From Bacteroidales bacterium UBA4345 (GTDB lineage: Bacteria > Bacteroidota > Bacteroidia > Bacteroidales > Paludibacteraceae), in assembly GCA_002396385.1 (NCBI GenBank), contig DGTD01000109.1:1-41035 (forward strand): DNA of 41,035 nucleotides. The letters run 5' to 3'. Below the pieces are notes generated by a model, which searched no databases, had not been told where the DNA came from, and saw only the letters and a list, made by a program, of their open reading frames with translations. Of this stretch, positions 1 to 8,037 are shown one piece after another. Every line of letters begins with the position of its first letter. The first letter of the stretch is position 1. The position numbers and the translations under genes are program-made.

Positions 1-62
1 TGAACATCATGTTCGGCATTGACGAGACTGCCGGCCTCAGACTTAAAGCAAACGCATTCTAA
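1..62 (+). CDS. argC: N-acetyl-gamma-glutamyl-phosphate reductase, C-terminal end (partial)
   Basis: Only the last 19 codons are in the window, reading NIMFGIDETAGLRLKANAF then TAA. The pattern N-x-MFG-x-x-ET-x-GL-x-L is the usual end of ArgC, the NADPH-dependent reductase that makes N-acylglutamate semialdehyde in arginine synthesis. The next gene, 30 bp downstream on the same strand, is the aminotransferase for the following step, which supports the call. The gene start and active site lie outside the window. Confidence 0.85.
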   Translation, partial: NIMFGIDETAGLRLKANAF

Positions 63-92
63 GTATCAAACAACAAAAACGAAACGATAATA

Positions 93-1217
93 ATGGAATT
101 ATTTGACGTTTATTCTCTTTTCAACGTGAACGTTGTCAGTGGTAAAGGCTGCCACGTTTACGACGAGAAAGGACAAGAATATCTTGACCTGTATGGCGGC
201 CATGCCGTTATTTCGGTCGGTCACGCACACCCCGATTATGTGAAAGCCATCAGCGAACAAGTGGCTAAAATCGGTTTTTACTCTAACTCGGTCATCAACA
301 AACTGCAGGTTGAGTTAGCCCACCTCTTGGGCAAAGCTTCTGGTTACGACGATTACCGCCTGTTCCTTATCAACTCTGGAGCAGAGGCTAACGAGAACGC
401 GATTAAGCTGGCCTCTTTCTACAACAACCGTAAAAAGGTTTTAGCTTTCCACCACTCGTTCCACGGCCGTACCACTGCAGCTGCCAGGGTTACCGACAAC
501 CCCAAATTCAGTCCGGTTGCCTATATGGGTTTTGAGGTTGACTTCGTTGACCTGAACGACATTGCCGCTGTTCGCGCCAAACTTGACACAAAAGAGTTCT
601 CTAGCTGTATTATAGAAGGCATTCAGGGCGTTGGAGGCATTCAAATTCCAAACGACCAATTCCTGGTAGAACTACGCAAGGCCTGCGACGATACCGACAC
701 AGTCCTCATCCTCGACGAAATCCAGTCTGGTTACGGCCGAAGCGGTAAGTTCTTCGCCCACCAGTATGCGGGCATCAAAGCCGACCTTATCAGTGTAGCT
801 AAGGGCATCGGCAACGGTCTGCCAATGTCGGGACTGCTTATCGCCCCTAAATTCCAGGCTGTACCCGGCCAGTTGGGCACCACCTTCGGTGGCAACCATT
901 TGGCTTGCGCTGCCGCCATATCGGTGTTGAACATCATGAACAAGGAAAAACTGGTTGAAAATGCGGCCAAGGTTGGCGCACACTTACTAAACGAGCTGAA
1001 AGGCTTCAAGCAGATTAAAGAGGTCCGCGGACGCGGTCTGATGATTGGTATGGAGTTCGAAGAGCCTATCAAGGAAATCCGCTCCAACCTGCTTTACGAG
1101 CAGAAGGTGTTCACCGGTGTTGCCGGCCAACACACCATCCGTCTGCTGCCTCCTCTTTGCCTCAGCATGGCCGAGGCAGACGAGTTCCTGACCCGCTTCA
1201 AGAAGGTTTTAGGATAA
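93..1217 (+). CDS. argD: N-acetyl/succinyl-ornithine aminotransferase
   Basis: A 374-residue class III, PLP-dependent aminotransferase of full family length. It converts N-acylglutamate semialdehyde and glutamate to N-acylornithine in the cytosol. Visible motifs are the cofactor-phosphate segment NSGAEANE (94-101), LILDEIQSGYGRSG with the PLP-binding Asp208, and ISVAKGIGNG with the Schiff-base lysine at about 237. It follows argC by 30 bp, so the two are probably cotranscribed; an intrinsic terminator follows at 1240. In Bacteroides the arginine pathway is known to use N-succinyl rather than N-acetyl intermediates; the sequence alone does not tell me which acyl group is used here. The start has no clear Shine-Dalgarno sequence, as is usual in this phylum. 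Confidence 0.92.
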   Translation: MELFDVYSLFNVNVVSGKGCHVYDEKGQEYLDLYGGHAVISVGHAHPDYVKAISEQVAKIGFYSNSVINKLQVELAHLLGKASGYDDYRLFLINSGAEANENAIKLASFYNNRKKVLAFHHSFHGRTTAAARVTDNPKFSPVAYMGFEVDFVDLNDIAAVRAKLDTKEFSSCIIEGIQGVGGIQIPNDQFLVELRKACDDTDTVLILDEIQSGYGRSGKFFAHQYAGIKADLISVAKGIGNGLPMSGLLIAPKFQAVPGQLGTTFGGNHLACAAAISVLNIMNKEKLVENAAKVGAHLLNELKGFKQIKEVRGRGLMIGMEFEEPIKEIRSNLLYEQKVFTGVAGQHTIRLLPPLCLSMAEADEFLTRFKKVLG

Positions 1218-1239
1218 GAAAATTTTATCCATTACATAC

Positions 1240-1270
1240 AGCCGGTTCCCACAAAACCGGCTTTTTCCAT
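1240..1270 (+). terminator. Intrinsic terminator after argD
   Basis: AGCCGGTT pairs perfectly with AACCGGCT across a 7-nt loop and runs straight into TTTTTCC. It lies 22 bp after the argD stop. Confidence 0.85.
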
Positions 1271-1305
1271 TTTCAAGGGTGGTCTGTCCACTGTACCAAT
1301 AAGGA

Positions 1306-1346
1306 ACCCCGAAAGTTGCGAACCAACTTCCGGGGTTTTATCTTAT
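1306..1346. terminator. Hairpin between convergent argD and hisIE
   Basis: Thirteen-base arms (1306-1318 and 1324-1336, one mismatch) enclose a 5-nt loop. A T-rich run follows on the plus side, with a weaker one on the minus side. It probably separates the convergent arg and his transcripts and acts as the hisIE terminator. Confidence 0.65.
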
Positions 1347-1365
1347 AAACTTTTTCTAAGAAAGA

Positions 1366-1956
1366 TTAATGCCTTGCCCTCAACTCGCGCGCCAGATCCT
1401 CAATACGGACACCCTTGTAGGTGAGGAGCACAATCAGGTGGTAAAGCATGTCGCTACACTCGTAAATAAACTGCTCCTTGGTGCCGTTTGTTGCCTCCAC
1501 AATGGCCTCTATTGTTTCCTCGCCCACCTTTTGGCACATCTTGTTCACCCCTTTCTTAAACAATTTGGTGGTATAGCTGCCTTCGGGCATTTCCTGGTAG
1601 CGTTTCTCAATAAAGTCCTGCAATTCTGTGAAGAAAGCCAGATCTTCTATATTCTTGTTGCCTAAAAAGGTGTCGGCGCCGGTAGTTGAGCCTTCGGGAA
1701 GGGCAAAGATAACAACAGCGGTTCCGTCTTCATTGGGGAGCAGTTGGTCTACCGCCAAAGGTTTGAAGTATTCGCCACCCGTCACCACTTCTATGGCATT
1801 CGTCTTTATATTATAGAGTTTTACCGTCTTTTCTGCCTCCATTTGCGCATAAGCATCCGCATTCACATAGCCCACACGCAACACTTTCAGTGTGCGCTTG
1901 TCCTGCACAACAGCCTGCACCAGGCCATGACAGTTATTGTCGAAATTCAGCTTCAT
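1366..1956 (-). CDS. hisIE: HisIE fusion with an intact HisE half and a degenerate HisI half
   Basis: A 196-residue protein when started at MKLNFD; a good promoter at 1981-2012 lies inside the longer frame and rules out the start at 2091. Family members perform two steps of histidine synthesis: HisE removes pyrophosphate from phosphoribosyl-ATP and HisI opens the ring of phosphoribosyl-AMP. The C-terminal HisE part looks complete (MPEGSYTTKLF, KVGEETIEAIVEATNG, YECSDMLYHLIVLL, GVRIEDLARELRARH). The N-terminal part aligns with HisI over GLVQAVVQD..VL..GYVN..AY, but the family's W-x-KGE-(S/T)-SG, D-C-D and C-H-T-G-x-x-(S/T)-C motifs are replaced: the last reads STTGADTFLG and the metal-site region reads LLPNEDG. 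HisE activity is likely; cyclohydrolase activity is doubtful. Confidence 0.85.
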   Translation of the reverse strand: MKLNFDNNCHGLVQAVVQDKRTLKVLRVGYVNADAYAQMEAEKTVKLYNIKTNAIEVVTGGEYFKPLAVDQLLPNEDGTAVVIFALPEGSTTGADTFLGNKNIEDLAFFTELQDFIEKRYQEMPEGSYTTKLFKKGVNKMCQKVGEETIEAIVEATNGTKEQFIYECSDMLYHLIVLLTYKGVRIEDLARELRARH

Positions 1957-1980
1957 TGTTTTCTGTTTTGTTTGACTCTG

Positions 1981-2012
1981 CAAAATTAGCACTTTACCCG
2001 GTGTAGTGCAAA
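1981..2012 (-). promoter_or_regulatory. Bacteroidota-type promoter of hisIE
   Basis: On the minus strand, TTTG (2012-2009), a 20-nt spacer and TAATTTTG (1988-1981) match the -33/-7 consensus exactly. The predicted start site is near 1974, giving a leader of about 20 nt to the ATG at 1956. Confidence 0.75.
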
Positions 2013-2063
2013 CCAAGTTGCGGAAAAGCGCAACGTGCCAAAAGATTACGGACTTTCCGCTGT

Positions 2064-2104
2064 AAAAAAAAGAAAAAGGCATCTGCCACAAGACAGTTGC
2101 CTTT
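2064..2104 (-). terminator. Terminator of the first small lipoprotein gene
   Basis: AAGGCATCTG (2076-2085) pairs with CAGTTGCCTT (2094-2103) with one mismatch. On the minus strand a T-rich run follows (complement of the A-rich 2064-2077). Its sequence resembles the repeated terminator at 2637 and 5110. Confidence 0.7.
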
Positions 2105-2128
2105 ATCTTGAACTTTCTATATTTCTCC

Positions 2129-2581
2129 TTATTTTTTCTGACGGATAACGGTCACCACATAGTTGGCGCCCTCATCTCCTGGCTCTTCGGTCAGCGTCAG
2201 CGACCCCTTGTAGCCGGTCGATGTCTCATAAGAGTACGTCAACGGACTGGTCTGGCTAATTTTAGCCGACTGGCCGTTTGAATTGACAATAGAGTTGTCG
2301 CTCTCTGCTGCCGACTTGAAACCAAAGCCGTTGAACACGATTTCCACATTGTCGGAGTGCTTGGCTACGTCTGACTTGTTGTACACTTTGCAGTCTTTAA
2401 CCGACAAGAAAGAACCGGCAGTCGAGTTTGCTCCACCCATATTCACCGTAAAAGTTGTGTCTTTTGGCAGAACTAACTGGGGGTCGTCATCGTCATCATC
2501 CGAGCACGATGTAGTTACTGAAATGGTTGCTACCAGCGAAGCCATGGTAGCCAACGCCGCAAGGCGGAATAGTTTTTTCAT
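2129..2581 (-). CDS. Small Asp-rich lipoprotein, paralogue of 5168-5647
   Basis: A 150-residue secreted lipoprotein of unknown function. The signal peptide MKKLFRLAALATMASLVATI leads to a lipobox ending at Cys26, followed at once by S and six Asp; acidic residues after the lipidated cysteine are typical of lipoproteins sent to the cell surface in this phylum. The remainder is one small domain predicted to be beta-rich, with the pattern AGSF-x-SV-x-D...Y-x-x-SD...VEIVF-x-G, which the protein at 5168-5647 shares. The two paralogues sit on either side of the C10 peptidase gene. Small beta-barrel inhibitors are known beside some C10 peptidases, so an inhibitor or immunity role is possible, but nothing in the sequence proves it. 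It has its own promoter and terminator. Confidence 0.8.
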   Translation of the reverse strand: MKKLFRLAALATMASLVATISVTTSCSDDDDDDPQLVLPKDTTFTVNMGGANSTAGSFLSVKDCKVYNKSDVAKHSDNVEIVFNGFGFKSAAESDNSIVNSNGQSAKISQTSPLTYSYETSTGYKGSLTLTEEPGDEGANYVVTVIRQKK

Positions 2582-2604
2582 GAGATAATTTGTTTTTTTC
2601 TACT

Positions 2605-2636
2605 CAAAATTAACAAATATACGCAGGAAAAACAAA
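2605..2636 (-). promoter_or_regulatory. Promoter of the first small lipoprotein gene
   Basis: On the minus strand, TTTG (2636-2633), 20 nt, then TAATTTTG (2612-2605). The -33 box overlaps the edge of the 60-bp repeat and its terminator, so transcription of this gene starts directly behind the terminator of the peptidase gene. Confidence 0.75.
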
Positions 2637-2693
2637 AAGGCACCTGGATTTTTCCAGATGCCCAAAATGTTTCTTTCTTAACTTTCAGCTAAG
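2634..2693. repeat. 60-bp exact direct repeat, copy 1 (contains a terminator)
   Basis: Identical over 60 bases to 5107-5166. It holds the hairpin GGCACCTGG / CCAGATGCC (2639-2662), which on the minus strand is followed by a T run and serves as terminator for the C10 peptidase gene. In copy 2 the repeat abuts a lipoprotein stop codon; here it is 60 bp beyond the peptidase stop codon. Confidence 0.9.
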
Positions 2694-2753
2694 TTATATA
2701 TCTGATGCTTACGCAACAGAAAGACACACTACAAATAATATAACAACGTCTTT

Positions 2754-4610
2754 TTACTTTACAATAATTTTTTCGACCTTGCTGTTATTTGCTGATATTG
2801 CACGGACAAAATACATGCCAGGCTCAACATTTCCAAGGTTTACCTCCAGTTGCTCTTTTACATTACGATAAGTTTTGATTGTATTACCAATAGCATCTGT
2901 TACTACAACAGACGCCCCATCACCGTCAAAAGCACGGATAGAAACCGTAAAATGTCCATCGTTTGGATTTGGAGAAACGACTAACGAAGGGAAGCCGGCT
3001 AACAAGATGTCGTCCTCCACATCATAATTCGGACTAGCATAAGCCTCCCTCATCCATTGGGCATATTGTAGCATACCCGAATTTTCGAAACCCAGTTCGA
3101 TATATTCATTAGACCAACCTACGGCAGAAATTAACTCTTCTGGCCATGAATTATAACCGATGGTTTTTGATTCATAAGGAGTTGAACGATCAAACCTTCC
3201 ATGAAAATACCGTGTTCCATTATTACCAAATACAACCAAATCGAACAAATAATTACCCTTAGGAGTATACTTTGGTTTGATTATATGATAATTATCTTGA
3301 GTTGGAGATCCGAACTCAAGACAACCGGCTGTTTTTTCCACAACTGTATTGCCATTATAAACAATTAACAGGTAGTTAGCGGCAACTCGCTCTTTAATGG
3401 TAATACCATTTGTTGAAATATTAGTGATTACCGCATTATTATCTTCAGGTTGATAAATATGATAATGTTCAAGTCCAATATACATGCCCTTCATTGTGTT
3501 ATTGGATATATAATCGCTCTGATTATCAGCAAAATTATAATAACAATTAAGACTTAAATTTTGCTGTCCCATATTACAATAGAACCAAGTATAACCAGCC
3601 AACTGTTCATAACCAGACACAACAAAAGCATGGCCTCCTGTTTTATTCTTTCTTACACCATCGGCAAGAATTGGTTTAAGATACTTCAATTCCGATTTCA
3701 TCATCTCAATCCACTCTTGCTTTCCCCATTTTTCTTTAACGAAATAGGGAGAAATCCAATCAAAACCATAACTTTTTAAAATAGGAGGAGCGAATTGGAG
3801 ATATGCAGATGAACCATTACACGTATACTCTGTGTGTAACTGGTCCGCAATCTGTTTGATGGCTCTCGACATATCTAAAGTTGCGGCAGAAGAAGAACTT
3901 ACCTGTCGGGCTGGCATAGATTTCCAATCGAAGCCATTATCTTTAAAATACCCCCAATTAACAATCTGACTCACAGCAATTGCCGTACAGCCTGCTGGTG
4001 TCCTTCCATTTGAGGTTTGACTGCAAGATTTATTCGGGCAGAAATCATTATAGGGTCTGTATTGGTTCCACTCAATTCTCCTTTGTTCTTCATCCAGAAG
4101 GAAATTAGGAACTTGTTCAAATGTTCCCAAATTAGGGTAATCTTTTTTATAAGTAATAGTGGGCAAAGATTTAAGACCATTTTGTTTTTTAGAAGTAGTA
4201 TTTTCTATCAGTTCGTCCCATTTGGCTTTCACTTTGGCATTAGAGCTCTTAAGCGAGGTGTTCTCCACCTTTATACCATCCGCAAAGACTTCTAAAATAG
4301 GATTTTCCTCTTCGTCTTCGCTTCCTTTAGAGAAGCTACCCGTCACATTAAAACAAATGATTGGTTCTATAACATCGTTTGCTGAAACCATAACCCAACC
4401 ACCTTCACGAAAGTTCACAGCATAACCGGTAAGGATTCCTCCAGCATAAGATTCTACCACCTCACTAACCGTTTTTTCTGACTGCCTGACATTCTTAAAG
4501 AAATTAACAGCTACTGTTTTTGCTAAATCTGGCGTAATTGATTTAGCAGAAAGACTTACTCCTCCACAAGAAAAGGAGAGCAATGCTACGTAAATAAACT
4601 TTTTCAACAT
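2754..4610 (-). CDS. Secreted C10 (streptopain-like) cysteine peptidase with T9SS sorting tail
   Basis: A 618-residue exported protease. Residues 1-22 are a signal peptide, 23-~190 a Spi-type propeptide (TPDLAKTVAVNFF, YAVNFREGGWVMVSANDVIEPII), and ~195-360 the C10 catalytic domain with nucleophile Cys208 in RTPAGCTAIAVSQIVNWG and His327 in KTGGHAFVVSGYE. The NWGW-like motif after the histidine reads CNMGQQ, so the usual Trp is Met. A C-terminal domain from about residue 540 (LVVSPNPNDGHFTVS ... GMYFVRAIS ... VEKIIVK) is a typical Por/T9SS sorting signal, so the enzyme is probably carried across the outer membrane and kept on or released from the surface. It is flanked by two small lipoproteins that may belong to the same function. 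Substrate unknown. Confidence 0.9.
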   Translation of the reverse strand: MLKKFIYVALLSFSCGGVSLSAKSITPDLAKTVAVNFFKNVRQSEKTVSEVVESYAGGILTGYAVNFREGGWVMVSANDVIEPIICFNVTGSFSKGSEDEEENPILEVFADGIKVENTSLKSSNAKVKAKWDELIENTTSKKQNGLKSLPTITYKKDYPNLGTFEQVPNFLLDEEQRRIEWNQYRPYNDFCPNKSCSQTSNGRTPAGCTAIAVSQIVNWGYFKDNGFDWKSMPARQVSSSSAATLDMSRAIKQIADQLHTEYTCNGSSAYLQFAPPILKSYGFDWISPYFVKEKWGKQEWIEMMKSELKYLKPILADGVRKNKTGGHAFVVSGYEQLAGYTWFYCNMGQQNLSLNCYYNFADNQSDYISNNTMKGMYIGLEHYHIYQPEDNNAVITNISTNGITIKERVAANYLLIVYNGNTVVEKTAGCLEFGSPTQDNYHIIKPKYTPKGNYLFDLVVFGNNGTRYFHGRFDRSTPYESKTIGYNSWPEELISAVGWSNEYIELGFENSGMLQYAQWMREAYASPNYDVEDDILLAGFPSLVVSPNPNDGHFTVSIRAFDGDGASVVVTDAIGNTIKTYRNVKEQLEVNLGNVEPGMYFVRAISANNSKVEKIIVK

Positions 4611-5106
4611 ATAAAAATAATTTATTTGAAATTAATTAGGTTTAATTACCCATAAAAGTATTTTGTTGTATCTTAATCGATATAATCAAAGCAAATAAGA
4701 ACCATACAGAAGGATATACACTCTGAAGAACAGTTTTTTCACATCACTCCAGTGTTACCTCTATGTGGTTCTTGATGAGTATCGAACAAAATCGCACCTC
4801 CAATCAATACACATATTAACACATTAAGAGAATAAATGTAAATTAATTATATGCGCACAAAATTAAATAAAATATTTGATTTTTCATATATAACAAAAAA
4901 AAACATCGAGACTATTCAAAACAATGGAATAACCTTCTTTATGAAGTTTCAATACCAAACAAGATAGATAATGAAGTATTTTACAGATTTACAAAAGTAA
5001 AACTTAGAAAACAGCCATCATTTGTATTCGTCGTCTCAAAATTGAAACTTTAGACCTAAAGGCCATATTTTAAGTTATAGCGTTAAAATCTTAAATAAGG
5101 CAACAA
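4611..5106. other. AT-rich intergenic region upstream of the C10 peptidase gene
   Basis: About 500 bp without a convincing gene. A -7-like box (TAATTTTG on the minus strand, 4865-4858) exists but has no -33 match at the usual spacing. I see no RNA gene or clear repeat apart from the 60-bp repeat that begins at 5107. Confidence 0.5.
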
Positions 5107-5166
5107 AAAAAGGCACCTGGATTTTTCCAGATGCCCAAAATGTTTCTTTCTTAACTTTCAGCTAAG
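5107..5166. repeat. 60-bp exact direct repeat, copy 2 (contains a terminator)
   Basis: Identical to 2634-2693. Here it directly follows the stop codon of the second small lipoprotein and its hairpin (5112-5135) ends that transcript on the minus strand. This is probably the original context, with copy 1 produced by local duplication. Confidence 0.9.
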
Positions 5167-5167
5167 A

Positions 5168-5647
5168 TTACTTTGCAGAAACTTTGATCTTAACAGTAGC
5201 CTTATCACCACTCAATTCACCTGAGAGAACCTCGATGACACCAGAGTAGCTAGTACCATTTTCACCACCATTAGTTCTGAACTCATACTTGCCGTTGTTT
5301 GTAATGATAGTTGCGCCACAACCATTCTTGTTTACGACTTCATTAATTGAGTTGTTTGCACCTACGAACTTGCGGCCATCAAATACGATTTCAACGTGGC
5401 TAGCCTTAGCTTCATCATTAGTAATGTCAGAGAGTTTGTAAATCTCGCCATCTTGAACTGAGATAAAAGATCCTGCCTTAGAATCTTTACCACCTACTTC
5501 ACCAGTGAAAGTCTTAGTGTACACTGGAGCTGGAGTTGGTTCTGGTTCATCATCATCGTCGTCATCAGAACAAGAAGATACACATACTGCTGTAGCCATC
5601 ATAGAGATCATAGCTACCATAGCTGAAAGACGGAAAATCTTTTTCAT
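5168..5647 (-). CDS. Small Asp-rich lipoprotein, paralogue of 2129-2581
   Basis: A 159-residue lipoprotein started at MKKIFRLSAM; the upstream in-frame ATG at 5680 would put a non-signal extension before the signal peptide. Lipidated Cys26 is followed by S, six Asp and a Pro/Glu linker. The globular part (TFTGEVGGKDSKAGSFISV, ASHVEIVFDG) matches the first lipoprotein in order and spacing. A likely promoter on the minus strand is ATTG (5762-5759), 19 nt, TAAATTTG (5739-5732), giving a leader of roughly 80 nt. Function unknown; the pairing with the C10 peptidase suggests an inhibitor, chaperone or surface partner. Confidence 0.8.
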   Translation of the reverse strand: MKKIFRLSAMVAMISMMATAVCVSSCSDDDDDDEPEPTPAPVYTKTFTGEVGGKDSKAGSFISVQDGEIYKLSDITNDEAKASHVEIVFDGRKFVGANNSINEVVNKNGCGATIITNNGKYEFRTNGGENGTSYSGVIEVLSGELSGDKATVKIKVSAK

Positions 5648-5816
5648 TTTGATAAAATTTAAATTATTTGGATTAAACAATAAAGTTTCTACAATACTTA
5701 GATTAACGTTTCTTTGAGTTTTTTAACGACACAAATTTATTTCTTTTTTTCATAAAAGCAATCAATATAACCAATAAATTCAACCTACTGGCTATTTTTA
5801 ACTGCTTAAACGCTTT

Positions 5817-6914
5817 CTACACATTGAATCGGAACACGGTTATGTCTCCGTCTTGGAACACATAATCCTTTCCCTCAATATGTATTTTACCGGCCTCACG
5901 GCATGCAGCCTCGGTCTTGTAGGCTACGTAGTCGTCGTATTTGATGACTTCGGCCTTGATAAAGCCGCGCTCGAAATCGGTATGGATGATTCCCGCACAC
6001 TGCGGTGCCTTCATCCCTTTGCGGAATGTCCACGCACGGCATTCGTCCGGGCCTGCCGTAAAGAAGGTTTCCAAGTTCAACAGGGCATAGGCCGAATGGA
6101 TAAGGCGGACCACTCCGCTCTCTTTCAAGCCTGCCGCCTCCAGAAATTCCTTACGCTCTTCGTAGGTCTCCAACTCGGCAATGTCGGCCTCGGTAGCGGC
6201 TGCCACTATCAGCACCTCCGCATTCTCGTCCTTCACCGCTTCTTTTACGGCCTCTGTATACTTGTTGCCGCTCACCGCACTGGCCTCGTCAACATTGCAC
6301 ACATAAAGCACCGGTTTCGTAGTCAGTAAGAACAAATTCCGTGCCAAAGGCTCTTCTTCTTTTTCCAACGGAACCGTACGGCACGACTTGCCCTGCAACA
6401 GGGCTTCCTGGAATCGCTTCAGTATGCTCAGCAACGCTTTTGCATCCTTGTCGCCGGCATTTGCCTGCTTTTCAACCTTCTTCAACTGGTTTTCCACAGT
6501 TTCCAAGTCCTTCAACTGCAGCTCGGTATCAATAATTTCCTTGTCACGCACCGGATCTATACTGCCGTCAACATGGGTAATGTTGCCATTGTCGAAACAA
6601 CGCAACACATGAAGTATAGCATCAGTTTCACGTATGTTTGCCAAGAATTTGTTACCTAAGCCCTCACCCTTGCTGGCGCCCTTCACCAAACCGGCAATGT
6701 CCACTATTTCCACAGTGGCAGGCACGGTGTTCTTGGGTTGGTTCAGTTCCACCAACTTGTTCAAACGCTCGTCGGGCACCGTAATGACACCCACGTTTGG
6801 CTCAATTGTACAGAAAGGGAAGTTGGCAGCCTGCGCCTTCGCACTCGAAAGGCAGTTAAACAAAGTGGATTTGCCCACGTTTGGCAATCCCACTATTCCG
6901 CATTGTAACGACAT
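5817..6914 (-). CDS. ychF: Redox-regulated ribosome-binding ATPase YchF
   Basis: A 365-residue Obg-family P-loop protein of the normal YchF length. G1 is GLPNVGKST (9-17); FPFCTIEPNVG and VEIVDIAGLVKGASKGEGLGNKFLANIRETDAILHV follow in family order, and the C-terminal TGS-like domain ends with DGDITVFRFNV. YchF hydrolyses ATP rather than GTP and binds the 50S subunit during translation and stress responses. A -7-like box, TATCTTTG on the minus strand (6958-6951), lies 37 bp upstream. The gene stands alone between the lipoprotein and the glycine-lipid genes. Confidence 0.95.
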   Translation of the reverse strand: MSLQCGIVGLPNVGKSTLFNCLSSAKAQAANFPFCTIEPNVGVITVPDERLNKLVELNQPKNTVPATVEIVDIAGLVKGASKGEGLGNKFLANIRETDAILHVLRCFDNGNITHVDGSIDPVRDKEIIDTELQLKDLETVENQLKKVEKQANAGDKDAKALLSILKRFQEALLQGKSCRTVPLEKEEEPLARNLFLLTTKPVLYVCNVDEASAVSGNKYTEAVKEAVKDENAEVLIVAAATEADIAELETYEERKEFLEAAGLKESGVVRLIHSAYALLNLETFFTAGPDECRAWTFRKGMKAPQCAGIIHTDFERGFIKAEVIKYDDYVAYKTEAACREAGKIHIEGKDYVFQDGDITVFRFNV

Positions 6915-7048
6915 AATATGTTCTTATTGTATATTTCTGTTTTTATAGGGCAAAGATAAGCAATTTTACGCTCGTTAGGGCATTGGCCCGCCCTTTTAAG
7001 GCCTTTTGCCATTTCAGCCAACTTGTCACTCCTTTTGTGTCACCTGTG

Positions 7049-8002
7049 TCACAAACGTTCGTCCGGACTCAGGTCACGTTCGTAGGTGTTGACGTGGCGT
7101 GCTTTTTTATCCTCGAATATATCTGCTATGTTTACGATAAGTCCGGTTTCCCACACGTCGCCAAACTCGTCGTTCACCGAGGTGCCGAAAATGCGCATAG
7201 TGGGCGACAACGACATGTAGGCGTTCACCAGCGGCGGTATAGTACGCCCCAGTTTCTTGGCCTCTTCCTTCAGTATAACATAGTCTTCCTTGTAGTTCTT
7301 CCCCGTGAACACTTTCGACAGCCGCTCGTCGTCGTTCGGTATAGGCATAGGGCGGTGCGGGTAAACCAAATTCTCGGTGTCGCCGAAGTACTTGCGCAGG
7401 AAATAGAACAGCAGCTGGCACGCCTCAATGCCATACGACGGATAAATGGTTGCCTTTCCAAAGAAATAGCGGGTATCGGGCACCGACACCATCAGCGCCC
7501 CCAGTCCGTCCCACAAGTTATCGAGCGCGAACAGGCTTTTGGTGCCACGCTTGGTGCTTTGGTATTCGGGCCGGATAAACGACCTTCCCAACTCTATGGT
7601 GTAGGGCAGGTATTCTTTCAAGAATTTTTCGGAATAGGCGAAAAGGTGCGCCGATGTCAGCATAGGCACGCCCTCGCTGTCGAACTGCACATCGCGCCCG
7701 TGTATGTAGCGGTAGCCGCCCACAATCTCTTTCTCGTCCGGATTCCACACCACCAACTGTTTGTAGGGGTGCGAAGGCAGATAGTCGTACTGGTCGACGT
7801 CACAGCTCAGGCCAGAACCTCCACCCGAGGAGCGGAAAGCCACCTCGCGCAGACGGCCCACCTCGCGCATAGCGTTCGGACATTCCAAACCGTCGAACAA
7901 ATAAATCTCGTTGCCGGCCTTGTTCGATTTCCGCAACAAGTGACCCTGCAACTCTTCCTCAATAACTGCGACCTCAACCGGGTCTATGATTTTTTCTTCC
8001 AT
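7049..8002 (-). CDS. glsB: GNAT-type N-acyltransferase, GlsB/OlsB-like (glycine lipid synthesis)
   Basis: A 317-residue protein of the OlsB-like acyl-ACP-dependent N-acyltransferase family. Recognisable parts are REVGRLREVAFRSSGGGSG, YKQLVVWNPDEKEIVGGYRYI, IELGRSFIRPEYQ and the tail VNAYMSLSPTMRIFGTSVNDEFGDV. In Bacteroides thetaiotaomicron the GlsB/GlsA pair makes N- then O-acylated glycine lipids; this gene lies 35 bp downstream of a matching O-acyltransferase gene in the same order, supporting the same role at the inner membrane. Ornithine rather than glycine as head group cannot be ruled out from sequence alone. Confidence 0.85.
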   Translation of the reverse strand: MEEKIIDPVEVAVIEEELQGHLLRKSNKAGNEIYLFDGLECPNAMREVGRLREVAFRSSGGGSGLSCDVDQYDYLPSHPYKQLVVWNPDEKEIVGGYRYIHGRDVQFDSEGVPMLTSAHLFAYSEKFLKEYLPYTIELGRSFIRPEYQSTKRGTKSLFALDNLWDGLGALMVSVPDTRYFFGKATIYPSYGIEACQLLFYFLRKYFGDTENLVYPHRPMPIPNDDERLSKVFTGKNYKEDYVILKEEAKKLGRTIPPLVNAYMSLSPTMRIFGTSVNDEFGDVWETGLIVNIADIFEDKKARHVNTYERDLSPDERL

Positions 8003-8037
8003 AATGCTTCGATAAATGAAGGGAGCATATTACTTCT

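Noticed and set aside
1957..2091. 45-codon N-terminal extension of hisIE
   Set aside because: It contains an exact-consensus promoter for the gene, has no similarity to HisI, and the family start aligns with MKLNFD at 1956.
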